DNA of 64,000 nucleotides from Megascapheus bottae (GCA_024803745.1 JANJXV010000024.1:19477927-19541926), one strand, 5' to 3'. Counted from the stretch's first letter, positions 10,375 to 20,132 are shown. The notes: generated from the letters alone by a model not told the origin. A program made the numbers and translations.

Positions 10375-10717
10375 TTTTTTTCTTATGCTCAACTTTATTT
10401 TTTTGGTCCGGATAATGTATAGAGGGGTCCAGTTACATTCGTCAGGTAGTAGGTGCATTACTTCTCACACACTGATACCCCCTCTCATGTTTTTGTCCCC
10501 ATTTCCCTCCCCTCATTCCCTCCCAGTCATCTTGCTTTCCCCCCTTCCCTTTCCTATTTCAAATAAATAAATGTATAAACAATATACCAGGTAACAATAT
10601 CAGATACAGTAACAATGTGAGATTAGCCATTAGGGCAAAAAAAGAGAAGAGAAATAACATGGTACATTAAGAACAACAGTCACACAAGGTAAAGCTCTTG
10701 TTTCCATATCCTAGAGT
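10375..10717 (-). mobile_element. Unclassified poly(A) retroelement, TSD-flanked
   Basis: Inserted between copies of a 16-bp direct repeat, ttagaacactgtcttt, at 10359-10374 and 10718-10733. On the minus strand it ends with AATAAA and an A tail. It holds a G-rich polypurine stretch and then a conserved 3' block (gtatcagtgtgtgagaagta). Similar blocks occur at 19312, 34721, 36279 and 56289. It resembles a LINE-1 3' end in having a polypurine tract, but I cannot name it. Confidence 0.75.
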
Positions 10718-10733
10718 TTAGAACACTGTCTTT

Positions 10734-10862
10734 GCTTGTGGCTGGTGCTCTAACTCTGGAGCCATGACTCCCAACTCTAGTTTTTGTTGGTCATTTTGGA
10801 GATGGAGTCTCCCAGATTTTTCTGCCCAGCCTAGTTTTGGTCCACTAGCATCAGTTTTCACC
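10734..10862 (-). mobile_element. Degraded B1-head/Geo SINE
   Basis: Antisense remnant: gctggtgctctaactctgga, then a linker-like ggagatggagtctcccagat. The unclassified element was inserted at its edge. Confidence 0.5.
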
Positions 10863-10968
10863 TCAACCTTTCATGTTTATCTAATGTAACCAGAGTCTAC
10901 AGAAACACAGTCACACAACAACACTCCAACATCTGTCCAGGACAGAATTCTAGAATGTCAGCACTTAC

Positions 10969-11280
10969 GCTGCAAGGGTTGTTGGCTGTCTGGGCTGGGC
11001 TGTAGAAGGATCCCCACTGGGCAGCTCTCCGTTCCTCCCGGGAAGGGGTGCTGTTGACGGGCAGGCCAGCGGGAGCACCGGGGCCTGCAGCACTGGCCGG
11101 CTGGCTGCTGGGGGCCACAAGGGCAAAGGCGTCGTCGAGGAGCGAGTGCATGGTCTGGCGGGCCTCCTCGATGGACGGCCGGGGTGGGATGTACTGGGAA
11201 GCAGGGAAGGGCAGGCCCGGATACCTGCCCGGCTCAGTGGATGAAGGCGTGTGTACCTCTGCCGGGAGGTCGGGGTCAGA
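10969..11280 (-). CDS. Kiaa1549: Kiaa1549 exon 16
   Basis: 312 nt, 104 whole codons, phase 0 on both sides. Acceptor TGCAG/TCTGAC, donor TGCAGC/GTAAGT. It encodes SDPDLPAEVHTPSS through SIEEARQTMHSLLDDAFALV to SFYSPAQTANNPCS. The SIEEARQTMHSLLDDAFALV segment is likely helical and is strongly conserved with human. It is the only exon in this window that is a whole number of codons in phase 0, so it can be skipped without breaking the frame. Confidence 0.96.
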
Positions 11281-11354
11281 CTGCATAGAGGGGGAAGGAA
11301 GAATCAGGCAGAGCTTTAGGGAGACTCTGAAACAAAACCTAATTTAATAGTGTG

Positions 11355-11528
11355 TGTATAGATACTGGGTCTGGAACTCAGTACCTGGGCACTGTCCTTT
11401 CCTATTTTCTCCCAAGGCTAGCATTCTACCACTTGAACCATAGCTCCACTTCTGATTTTCTGCTGGTTAATTGGAGATAAGCATCTCATGGACTTTTCTG
11501 CCTGGGCTGCCTTTGAACTGCAATCATT
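11355..11528 (-). mobile_element. B1-head/Geo SINE, partial
   Basis: Antisense. Geo and linker (ttaattggagataagcatct) are present; the head is cut after tttgaactgcaatca. Confidence 0.78.
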
Positions 11529-11581
11529 TTTGACCGTTAGGAAAGGGTTTATGATATGAATTTAGAAATCACACTTGCAGA

Positions 11582-11635
11582 ATATATATATATATATATT
11601 TTTTTTTTTTTTGTTTGTTTGTTTGTTTGTTTTTG
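11582..11635. repeat. (AT)n, poly-T and (GTTT)n run
   Basis: Low-complexity stretch formed at the tail of the following antisense SINE. Confidence 0.9.
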
Positions 11636-11844
11636 TGGGTCATGGAGCTTGAACTAGGCCTGGGTGCTGTCCCTGACCTCTTCAGGTCAAAGCTACCACC
11701 CTATCCCTTGAGCCACAGCTCAATTTTCTAGTGCTTAACTGGAGATAAAGAGTCTCATGGACTTTAGTGCCCGGGCTGGCTTTGAACCTTGATCTCAGCC
11801 TCCTGAGTAGCTAGGATTACAGGTGTGAGCTACAGCACCCAGCT
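11636..11844 (-). mobile_element. B1-head/Geo SINE
   Basis: Antisense, near full length, ending gtgtgagctacagcacccag. Confidence 0.87.
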
Positions 11845-12050
11845 TATATATTCCATTTTCTGGGAGATAAAAGCTTGAAACAGAAAACAAAAAGATGGGA
11901 GCATTAGTCTTTTTTTTTTTCATGCAAACCTCAACATTCTGAAATGTACTTCATACCTACAATTGTATATTTTTATTGAAGACCTAAGCAGTTAAGAATA
12001 TGTGTCAAAGGGAATATACTCAGAATGCCCAATCATATTGTCATGGGTAT

Positions 12051-12066
12051 AAAAACCAAGATAGTC
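12051..12066. repeat. Target-site duplication, left copy
   Basis: aaaaaccaagatagtc, matched at 13011-13027 (aaaaaacgaagatagtc) to the right of the ZCCHC9 copy. Confidence 0.8.
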
Positions 12067-13010
12067 CGCCTCCCTCTGGAGGGAGGGCTGAGCTGCTCTG
12101 CTCGGTGGACTTGGCTGCTCTGGAGGTTTCACGTGCGATCTCTGAGGAACCTCTGATGACATCATGACCAGGTGGACAAGAGTTAGTACCACCAGGAATA
12201 CGAGGCCCTTTTCTGCAACATCATGGGAGGACATGAAAAAGGGATCCTTAAGAAGGAAGGAGCCAAAACCTTCCAAAACATGAACAACCTGAAGCCAAGA
12301 GGTTGTCCCTTAAAAATGATGCACTCCAGGGCAAGCAGAAAAAGAACAAAAAGAAAAAGGAGTACTTACATGAACATGTGAATGGATTCATGGAATACCT
12401 AAGACAGAACTCCCAGATGTTTCACATGGAGAGATCATGTCAACAAAGTCAGAAAGTAAGAGAAGAAATTGCAGTTGCTTTAAAGAAAGACAATCAGCGG
12501 GAAGAAAGAAGATTAAAAAGACAAGCAGCAAAGAAAAATGCAATAGTATGCTTCCACTGTAGAAAACCTGGCCATGGAGTTGCAGATTGCCCAGCTGCCT
12601 TGAAAATCAAGATATGGGCACTGGAATATGTTATCGGTGGGTCCACAGAACATGAAATAACCAAGTGCAGAGCTAAAGTAGACCCTACTCTGGGACAGTT
12701 TCCATTTGCAAAGTGTTTTGTGTGTGGGAAGATGGGACACCTGTCCCGATCATATCCTAAGAACCCCAAGGGAGTCTATGCGGATGGTGGTGGTTGCAAA
12801 CTCTGTGGCTCTGCGGAACATTTTAAGAAAGACTGCCCTGAGGGTAAGAATCCAGATCGAATGGTCACAGTTGGTCGCTGGGCAAGGTGGATAAGTGCAG
12901 ATTATGAAGAAATTTTGGATGTCCCTAAACCACAGAAACCTAAAGCAAAAATACCCAAAGTGGTGAATTTTTAATAAAGATTGCTGCTATTCTAAAAAAA
13001 AAAAAAACAC
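12067..13010 (+). pseudogene. Zcchc9: Processed ZCCHC9 pseudogene
   Basis: An intronless copy of a ZCCHC9 mRNA: about 97 bp of 5' UTR-like sequence, ATG at 12164, stop TAA at 12972-12974, AATAAA at 12973-12978 and a poly(A) run from 12994. The N-terminal frame (MTRWTRVSTT...) hits TGA at 12281, and homology resumes in another frame from 12303. Of the four CCHC zinc knuckles, the first (CFHCRKPGHGVADC) and fourth (CKLCGSAEHFKKDC) are intact. The second is scrambled by a 1-nt and a 2-nt deletion that cancel. The third has its last Cys changed to Tyr (SRSYP). ZCCHC9 is a nucleolar zinc-knuckle protein; this copy is unlikely to be functional. It is antisense to Kiaa1549, in intron 15. Confidence 0.93.
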
Positions 13011-13027
13011 AAAAAACGAAGATAGTC
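13011..13027. repeat. Target-site duplication, right copy
   Basis: Partner of 12051-12066. A third related copy (cccaagatagtc) near 13262-13273 follows the adjacent SINE, suggesting the SINE later inserted in the same site. Confidence 0.75.
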
Positions 13028-13036
13028 TTTAATGTC

Positions 13037-13243
13037 TTTTTTTTTTTTTTTTTTTGCCAGTCCTGGGCTTGAACTCAGGGCCTGAGCACTGTCCTTTGAC
13101 TTTCTCAAGACTAGAATTCTACCACTTGAGCCTCAGCACCACTTCCAGCTTTTTTCTATGTATGTGGTACCAAGGAATCAAACCTGGGTCTTCGTGAATG
13201 CTAGGCAAGCACTCTAGCACTAAGTCAAACTCCCAGCCCATTA
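13037..13243 (-). mobile_element. IDL-Geo SINE
   Basis: Antisense, full length, poly-T at left. It lies between two copies of aagatagtct (13019-13028 and 13265-13274). Confidence 0.9.
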
Positions 13244-13307
13244 AAAAAAAAAAAAAAAAAACCCAAGATAGTCTTGAGCACCAAAAGAAAAAACAACAAC
13301 AACAAAA

Positions 13308-13560
13308 AGCCAGGTGCCAGTGGCTCACATCTCTAATTATATCAACTAGAGGGTAAGATCTGAGGATCACAATTCTAAGACAGTCCATCTCCTGAACAAA
13401 TCCAAGAGACTCTTATTTCCAGTTTCCCAGCAAAAAGTCAGAGGCTCAAGTGATAGAGCACCAATCTTGTACTGGGGGTGGGAGGAGAGCACCAACCCTG
13501 TGCTGGGGGTGGGGGAGCTAAGTGAGAGTCTAAGGCTCTGAGTTCTACTACAGAAAAACA
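13308..13560 (+). mobile_element. B1-head/Geo SINE with internal duplication
   Basis: Sense copy. In the Geo part a block of about 40 bp (gagcaccaa..tgtrctgggggtggg) occurs twice, at 13457-13489 and 13490-13517. Confidence 0.78.
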
Positions 13561-13592
13561 AAAACCCTACATCTTCCTTAAAAACTCAAAGT

Positions 13593-13790
13593 TGGGCTGG
13601 GAGTTTGGCCTAGTGGTAGAGTGCTTGCCTAGCATGCACAAAGACCCAGGTTTGATTCCTCGGTACCACATACATAGAAAAAAGCCAGAAATGGTGCTGT
13701 GACTCAAGTGGTAGAGCTCTAGCCTTGAGAAAGTCCAAGGACAATGCTCAAGCCCTGAGTTCAAGCCCCAGGACTGGGGAAAAAAAAACC
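13593..13790 (+). mobile_element. IDL-Geo SINE
   Basis: Sense, full length (gggagtttggcctagtggta to ccaggactgggg plus A tail). Confidence 0.92.
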
Positions 13791-13894
13791 TGAAAAGTCA
13801 CCACCATACTAAAAGTAAGTGTATATAAGTATTTACAATTCTACTACTATTTAAGCCAAGAGTGACAATCATTCATTGAAAATCAGTGGGTAGT

Positions 13895-13982
13895 TTTGTT
13901 TTTTTGTGGTACTGGGGTTTGAACTCAGAACTTGATATGTATGAAGCAAGTGCTCTACCACTTAATCTATACCCTTAGCCCA
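13895..13982 (-). mobile_element. ID-like SINE fragment
   Basis: Antisense: tggtactggggtttgaactc, then gcaagtgctctaccactta. No Geo half. Confidence 0.65.
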
Positions 13983-14109
13983 CCATTTGTCTTTAAAATA
14001 AAGTATCTCTGGATAACATGACTCATTAAGGAGGGTATACATTATATTGCTTTCTTAACACAGGAATATAAGCAGCAACTGAAACTGTTCCTTAAAAATC
14101 TTACTTCCT

Positions 14110-14316
14110 GGGCTGAAAGGTTGGCCTAGTGGTAGAGTGCTTGTCTAGCATGCACAAAGACCGGGGTTCAATTCCTCAGTATCACATACATAGAATAAGC
14201 CAGAAGTGGTGCTGTGGTTCAAATGGTAGGGCTCTATCCTTGAGAAAGCCCAAGGACAGTGCTCAGGCCCTTAATGTAAGCCCCAGAACTGGCAAATAAT
14301 AATAATAATAATAAAT
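14110..14316 (+). mobile_element. IDL-Geo SINE with (AAT)n tail
   Basis: Sense, full length. The tail has become an aataat run at 14297-14315. Confidence 0.9.
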
Positions 14317-14599
14317 CTTACTTCCTGATACTGAGCTTCAAACAAAATGCTGCCATAATCTACATGGGATAAATTGTTAAAAAAAAAAAAAGAAAAGAAA
14401 GAAAGAAAAAGAAAATGGAAAACAGTAGAACAGTAGTCTCCTATAGCTCAGCTCTTGAAAAGTACCAGGTGTTAAAGGCTCAGTCCTGAGTTGGGGATGT
14501 TTAAGAGGCAGGACTTAGTGGGAAGACTGCAGGTCATTGAGGAGGGAACTCTGCTGAGGAGTGCTGGACTCTGGCTCTCCTCTTTGTCTATCTATCTAG

Positions 14600-14802
14600 G
14601 GTCTGTGCTAGGGCTTGAACTCAGGTCCTGGGTACTGTCCGAGGTTTTGCACTCAAGGCTAATACTCTACCAACTAAGCCACAGCCCCTCTTTTGGCTTT
14701 CTGGTATTTAGGCTTTCCAGCCTAGGCAGGTCAGGAATGGCAATCATCATATCTCAGCCTCCTGAGTTGCTAGGATTATAGGTGTGAGCCACTGGCATCT
14801 AG
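14600..14802 (-). mobile_element. B1-head/Geo SINE
   Basis: Antisense. The linker is mostly lost; the head gttgctaggattataggtgt is clear. Confidence 0.8.
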
Positions 14803-15401
14803 CTTCTGCTGCCTCACCGTAGGCCCAAAGCAAAGAGTCACACAGACTTGGACTGGAACCTTTAAAACGGAGAGCCAAAATAAAACTTTTGTGTTTTCTA
14901 AGTTGATAGTATCAGGTATTTTGTTATAATGACCCAAAACTGACCACCACAGTGTCATTTGGTGTCTAACTGTCATGGTTATAAGAGCTATAAATGTGAA
15001 AGAAAGTTCTGGGGGGGGGTGTCTCCAGCTGTGTGTGCAGAAGGTTGGTTTCCTTCTCCCAGAATGCTTTGCTCACCAATGGCCTACACCAGCACAGCTG
15101 GCTGGGAACCTCCTGTAGGCGCCAAGGAAGACATTCCCACACCTGTCTGGGTCAGTGAGTTCATTACAAAGAAATACCCAGACATGCTTTCTGTGCCATG
15201 GCCGGCTGTCTGGGAACTGCTTCCCACAGACCACGAGGTGTGTGTCCAGGGAAGATGGAGGGTTACATACCAGCACAAAAGGCAGCCTCCACTTAATTCC
15301 AGATAGTCAAGACTACAATGCCCTCAGGCAAGCCCACACAGATGTTTCTCGTGTAGCTTGTACTCCTTTTAAGAAAAAAGAAGACGAATGGGCCGGGAGT
15401 T
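14803..15401. other. Intron 15, nothing recognised
   Basis: A plus-strand open frame at 14959-15306 shows no family resemblance. A ggggggggg run lies at 15011. Confidence 0.5.
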
Positions 15402-15621
15402 TTTTCTTTTTCTTTCTTTTTTTTTTTTTTTTTGCCAGTCCTGGGCTTGAGCTCAGGGCCTGAGCACTGTCCTTGGACTTTCTCAAGGCTAGAGCTCTAC
15501 CACTTGAGCCTCAGCACCACTTCCGGCTTTTTTCTATGTATGTGGTACCGAGGAATCGAACCCGGGTCTTCGTGCATGCTAGGCAAGCACTTTAACCACT
15601 AGGCCAAACTCCCGGCCCTAG
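15402..15621 (-). mobile_element. IDL-Geo SINE, young-looking
   Basis: Antisense, complete, with intact motifs (gtaccgaggaatcgaacccg) and a long poly-T. Confidence 0.93.
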
Positions 15622-15722
15622 TGCTCTATCTTTATGGGTGTATGTGGTACCAAGGAATCAAACCTAGGGCTTCATGCATAGCATGCTAGGCAAGCACTCT
15701 ACCACTAGTCCACACTCTTGTC
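15622..15722 (-). mobile_element. ID-like head fragment
   Basis: Antisense second copy of the ID-like head (gtatgtggtaccaaggaatc to aggcaagcactctaccacta), probably the rest of an older element interrupted by the copy at 15402. Confidence 0.75.
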
Positions 15723-15735
15723 CATGTGGTGAACT

Positions 15736-15961
15736 TTTTTTTTTAAGGTTGTGAGACTTGAACTCTGGGCCTGGGCATTGTCCCTGAGCTCAAGGATACT
15801 GCCCTACCCCTTGAACCACAGTGTCACTTCCGATTTTATGATGGTTAATTGGTGATAAGAGTCTCATGGACTTTCAGGCCCAGACTGGCTTTGAACTATG
15901 ATTCTCAGATCTCAACCTCCTGAGTAGCTAGGATTATAGGCGTGAGCCATCATGCCCAGCT
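15736..15961 (-). mobile_element. B1-head/Geo SINE
   Basis: Antisense, near full length, ending ataggcgtgagccatcatgc. Confidence 0.87.
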
Positions 15962-16034
15962 TTGGTGGACTATTTTTTGGAAGTGTCCTGGTTTGTTCGG
16001 GTGGACCTCCATTAATGCCTATTGCCCAATTTAA

Positions 16035-16137
16035 TAGTTGTCAGTGTTTCCTGGTCTGGTCCCAGACTGGGGTTCAGGTGATCTTCCTATTTCCGCCTCT
16101 CAAGTAGCTAGAATTAGAGGAAGCACCACACCCACTT
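16035..16137 (-). mobile_element. Old B1-like SINE
   Basis: Antisense core only: gatcttcctatttccgcctc, then gtagctagaattagagg. No Geo tail. Confidence 0.45.
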
Positions 16138-17387
16138 CTGCAAACCAAAGAGCTTGTTCACTCCTGCAAGCTCTGCACACCCTCAACTCATCAAAGCAGC
16201 AAAGACAAATATGCAACACACAGGAGTGGCTGTCTGGCAAAAACCTTCCTGTGTTTACCCAAACAGATAATTGGCTGGCTGTACCCTGAGGGCCCAGTCT
16301 GCCAGGCCTGAGCTGGAACACTACCTCCAGTTAGGAGACTGAGGAACTGTGTCTGGCATGAGAGAACAAGGACTCTCAAGGACAAGGTCATAGGAAGGAG
16401 AAATAGAAACCACCATGATGCAAAACCCTATAGCACGTGCAAGCACTCTAAGAAAACAGTGACTCTGGAGAAAGGCATTATTGTTGAAAAAGCACGTTGT
16501 TTCAGAGTGTCTAGGGAGGAAAAGTAGAATAGAGGCCCTTTTAGCAGCTAACTAGAAGGTAAGCCTTCTGAGAGTTAGGTTAGAGAAGGTAAGATCAGAC
16601 GCCCAAACTCCTGTGCCAATCTCTTCTGGGCTTGACTCCCCCACCCCCACCCACCTTGGTACTCAATTTTTTTTCCCATTTGCTGAATCTGAAATAGGAA
16701 AGATAGAGGGAAGGAAGGCAGGAGGGAAGGTGGGTAGAGAAGTGAGAAAGGTGAGTGGGAGGGAGGAAGAGGGTGAGGTAGTCCCATCTACTTAGACAGG
16801 AGGATTTTTGAATAAGAGAAGTTTGAGATAAGCCTAGGTAATGCAACAAAACTATTACACACACACACCCCAAAAAAGAAAGGAAAAGGAGCATCCGGAC
16901 CACCAAGAGGACATGAGGTGGTGGGTGAGGTCAAGAATGGATGGCAAGGGGGGCAGGTCATTCCCCTCAGATAGGCAACAGCAAAGACCATGTGTGGAAG
17001 CTCCAGGAATGAAGGCACTCCCTGGGAATCTTTCAGAGGAGGAGCCCAGGCTGGTTATGGAACCAGATCAGAAAGGGAAGTTCCAGTTGCTTCCATTCTT
17101 TAGTTCCACACCTCAGGAGGCTCCTGCTGCAGCCAAACAAAAGCACCAGATGACTCTCCTGGGGAAGGAAAGCCATGGCAGGTTCAAGGGCGCCACCTGC
17201 TGTGGGAAGTGCAGCCAGGGCTCCTGGGTCAGAGGAACTCAGTATCTAAGAAGATGGAAGCTACCCCATTTCCACTTATTGACTCTTGAGTGGATTACAA
17301 GGGTCACAGTCAAAGCCTGTTTTTCTTTCCTGTGAGTGTGTCAGCAAGCTCTGGCTTGAACTCAGAGCCCTGTGCTCTTGATTAGCA
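16138..17387. other. Intron 15, nothing recognised
   Basis: About 1.25 kb without a recognisable element. A purine-rich stretch lies at 16690-16775. The open frames on either strand show no homology. Confidence 0.5.
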
Positions 17388-17591
17388 TTTTTTTTTGTCA
17401 GTTGTGGAACTTGAACTCTGGGCTTGGGTATTGTCCCTGAGCTCTTCAGCTCAAGGAGGCACTTCTGGTTTTTCTGGTGGCTAGAGATAAGAATCACAAG
17501 GACTTTAGTGGCCTGGCCGTCTCTGATCCTTGATCCTTAGATCTTAGCCTCCAGACTTTGCTAAGATTATAGGAGTCAGTGTACCCAGTTA
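17388..17591 (-). mobile_element. B1-head/Geo SINE, diverged
   Basis: Antisense; several deletions in both halves. Confidence 0.75.
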
Positions 17592-17716
17592 GATGAACTT
17601 CCTTAAATGCAAAACCTTCCCAATCTGATGCTCTTCACATCCTAGACACTTCAGGTAAGGTATACTGAGCTGAGCAAACTACCCTCTTAGTCTTCTTGGG
17701 TAAGAGGGGAGAAGAA

Positions 17717-17812
17717 AACCCTAACACACACACACATCCTGCTCATCCGACTAATGGGGAGAAAACATATACCCCTCCCCCTCCTCTCCTCCGTCTGTCT
17801 GTCTCTCTCTCT
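17717..17812. repeat. Small (CA)n and (CT)n tracts
   Basis: acacacacacac near 17723 and a pyrimidine run at 17770-17812. Confidence 0.75.
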
Positions 17813-17845
17813 CATAAACTTGAAGAAGTTGACATTTGTCAGAGG

Positions 17846-18078
17846 AGCCAGGCACTAGTAGCTCACACTAGCAGTAATTCCTAGCTACTTAGGATATTGA
17901 GATCGAAGACGAAAGTCTGAAACAAGCCTGGGTAGAAAAGTCCACTGGGCTCAAAGAAGCAGCAAAAAAAAAAAAGCCAATAGCGAAGGTGTGGTTCAAG
18001 TGGTAGAGCACCGGCCTTGAGACAAAAGAAGTCAAGTGAGAGTGTAAAAGCCTTGACACCAAGCTCCGGTACCAGCTA
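17846..18078 (+). mobile_element. B1-head/Geo SINE, diverged
   Basis: Sense copy with an A-rich linker (gcaaaaaaaaaaaagcc) and a Geo part ending gctccggtaccagct. Confidence 0.78.
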
Positions 18079-18268
18079 AATAAACCAATAAACCATAAAA
18101 CCCGAGGACAGGGTTTGCAAGCAGGAAGGAAAACTGGGGAACACTTCCAGGCCCACCAAGGGCAGCGAGGCTGGTGGGAGTCCCGACCCCGCCTCCCGCC
18201 CAGGCCCCGCCTCCCGGCCCCGCCCACTACCCTCGTCCCGCCCACCCCCGCAGGGCGCGCACGCGCAC

Positions 18269-18422
18269 CGGGCAGCCCAGGTAGGCCGAGTTGTGCACGC
18301 CGGGCGGCCGGCGGTAGGTGCCGTCGCTGTCGGTGGTGATGAGCCGGTCCTTCTCCGCGTCGGCCGGGCACCCGTTCACCTGGTGTTTCCGGCGTGGCTT
18401 GGGCGAACGCTTTATCCGCGAG
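18269..18422 (-). CDS. Kiaa1549: Kiaa1549 exon 15
   Basis: 154 nt, acceptor GGCAG/CTCGCG, donor TGCCCG/GTGCGC. One base completes a Ser codon and it ends in phase 0. It encodes SSRIKRSPKPRRKHQVNG, a strongly basic stretch, and then TDSDGTYRRPPGVHNSAYLG. The basic stretch could be a nuclear localisation-like or phosphorylation-regulated segment, which is inference only. The donor departs from consensus at +4. Confidence 0.95.
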
Positions 18423-18579
18423 CTGCCAGGCAAAATCGGAAATGATCTTTCCAGGGAAGAAGCCTCCCCAGCCGAGGCCCGCCGTGTGTGTACGGCGTGC
18501 GGGGCCTGGTGCGGGCCGCCCGCCCCCGCCCCCCACGCACGGCAGCCAGGGCGCAGGCGCGGTCCCGCCCCCCGCCCAC
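18423..18579 (-). other. Intron 14 (157 bp, GC-rich)
   Basis: The smallest intron here, with no repeats. An open frame runs through it in the exon 14 frame. Confidence 0.9.
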
Positions 18580-18803
18580 CTCTTCCGGGGCTCGATGAAC
18601 ACGGACGGCACGCTGGCCGTGGGGTCCAGGATCTTGTCGATCTGCATCTGCGCCCGGCGGTACACGCGGTGCCGCTCCTTCGTGTCCCCCGACGACAGGT
18701 CGTCCACCACCGGGAACTCGTAGTGGCCCCGCCTCTTGGCACGCAGCCGGATCTTGTTGCGGTGGTGCTCGATCTCGGACTTGTGCCGCAGCGCCGTCTG
18801 AAT
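18580..18803 (-). CDS. Kiaa1549: Kiaa1549 exon 14
   Basis: 224 nt, acceptor CTCAG/ATTCAG, donor AAGAG/GTGGGC. It encodes IQTALRHKSEIEHHRNKIRL, then an Arg/Lys-rich run, VVDDLSSGDTKERHRVYRR and DPTASVPSVFIEPRK. The first part is charged and likely coiled or helical. Very high conservation with the human protein. Confidence 0.95.
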
Positions 18804-18840
18804 CTGAGTGGGGCGGAGGGGGCGGGGAGGGGGGGCGAAG

Positions 18841-19311
18841 ACAGGGTGTTCTTAGAGGTTTCCAGAACCCTCCTTCGCCACGCTTTTTATGGGCCCCTTG
18901 CTCTCCCCCACGACCGGGACTCGCTGTCTGGGGGCTCCGGGATAACCGAGCTCAGGCGCAGGGTGACAGCCGTCGTAACTGGTCCCCAGCAAGAGCTGCC
19001 CTTCTCCTTCCCACCAAGACACCCAAACCTCGGACACTGACCAGTGACAAAGCAGAAGGTCCAATTCTGATAGCCAGGTGCAGTGCAAAGGAGCCTGCAG
19101 TAATACTGACAATACTCACTGCAGTTACTCACTGATAATCACCTGGCTCAGGGAGACCCCTTCCAGAGTCTGTCTGCACCCCTTCCATTTCCTCCCCACC
19201 CAGAAAAGGTAGGGACCCTGCAGGCCATCCAAGGTGAGCCTGAGGCCAGGGGAGCTGAGCAGGCCCAGGCCAGGGTTTGCCCAGGCTTCAGATAAGCTGC
19301 GGCTTTTGTTT
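18841..19311. other. Intron 13, nothing recognised
   Basis: GC content falls from left to right. No element seen. Confidence 0.5.
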
Positions 19312-19530
19312 TGTTTTTGCAGTTGTTATAAAGTTGATGTACTGAGGGGTTGCAGTCAAGTAAAGAGTGCATTTCTTTTTGGATGTCACCCCTTCCCTTA
19401 TTCTTCCCCAGTTTTTCCTTTCCATCACCACTCACAAGTGGTGCAGTTCATTTTCAACATAGTGTCTAGGAAGTACCACTGCTGCATTTGTTCACCTTTT
19501 GTCTCTCCATGCCTTTGTCCCCCTTACTCA
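19312..19530 (-). mobile_element. Diverged relative of the unclassified retroelement
   Basis: Plus-strand text gttgatgtactgaggggttg and gagtgcatttctttttggat corresponds in order to the block at 10395-10460, but with many changes. A distant or older copy. Confidence 0.5.
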
Positions 19531-19576
19531 CTCAAAGACAGATAAATGAAAGAACAAGACAAAAAGAAAAGAACAA

Positions 19577-19764
19577 CTACTAGTGGTAGAGTGCTAGCCT
19601 AGCATGAAGGAAGCCCTCAGTTTGATTCCTTAGTTCCACATACACTGAAAAAGCCAGAAGTGGTGCTGTGGCTCAAGTGGCAGGGCACTAGTCTTGACCA
19701 AGAAATATCCAAGGACAGTGCCCAGGCCCTGAGTTCAAGCCCCAGGACTGGGGGAAAAAAAAGA
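19577..19764 (+). mobile_element. IDL-Geo SINE
   Basis: Sense copy missing the first bases of the head. Confidence 0.87.
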
Positions 19765-19778
19765 ATTTTTGTCCATTT

Positions 19779-19986
19779 TGGTGCCAGTCCTGGGGTGCTT
19801 GAACTCAGGCCTTGCATTCTGGCTTGCCTTACTTTTGCTCAGGGTTCATGCTGTACCACTTCCAGGTTTTGCTGGTTAACTAGAGATAAGAGTCTCACCA
19901 ACTTTCCTGTCCCCAATGCTCTGAACTGCAATCCTTGGAGCCTCCTGAATACCTCAGATTACAGGTGAGATCTACTGGCACTGAGC
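19779..19986 (-). mobile_element. B1-head/Geo SINE, diverged
   Basis: Antisense. Forms an inverted pair with the copy at 19577. Confidence 0.75.
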
Positions 19987-20132
19987 TAACAGTGTTGTAG
20001 GGCATACTTACTATGCTCTTAGTAACCATTTGACAGTATACTGTTGGTTCATTTTTAAGCACTGACTAAGCCAAAGTATGAGGGTTTTTTTTTAATTATT
20101 ATTCTTGCTAATGTGGGCTTTTGGTGTTTTGG

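Larger units (their letters stand above)
18170..18840. promoter_or_regulatory. Intragenic CpG-rich block over exons 14-15
   Basis: G+C and CpG density rise sharply compared with the rest of the window (runs such as cccgcctcccgcccaggcc and gcgcgcacgcgcaccg). The block covers exon 15, the 157-bp intron 14, exon 14 and part of intron 13. No promoter motif is assigned. It may simply be a GC-rich exon cluster. Confidence 0.6.

Noticed and set aside
10897..10968. C-terminal extension of exon 16 in the open frame past the donor
   Set aside because: The frame runs on to 10897, but GTAAGT at 10963-10968 is a perfect donor and exon 17 continues the conserved sequence.
18318..19040. Plus-strand gene of 240 codons over exons 14-15
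   Set aside because: It is antisense to conserved exons, in GC-rich DNA where stops are rare, and shows no recognisable domain.
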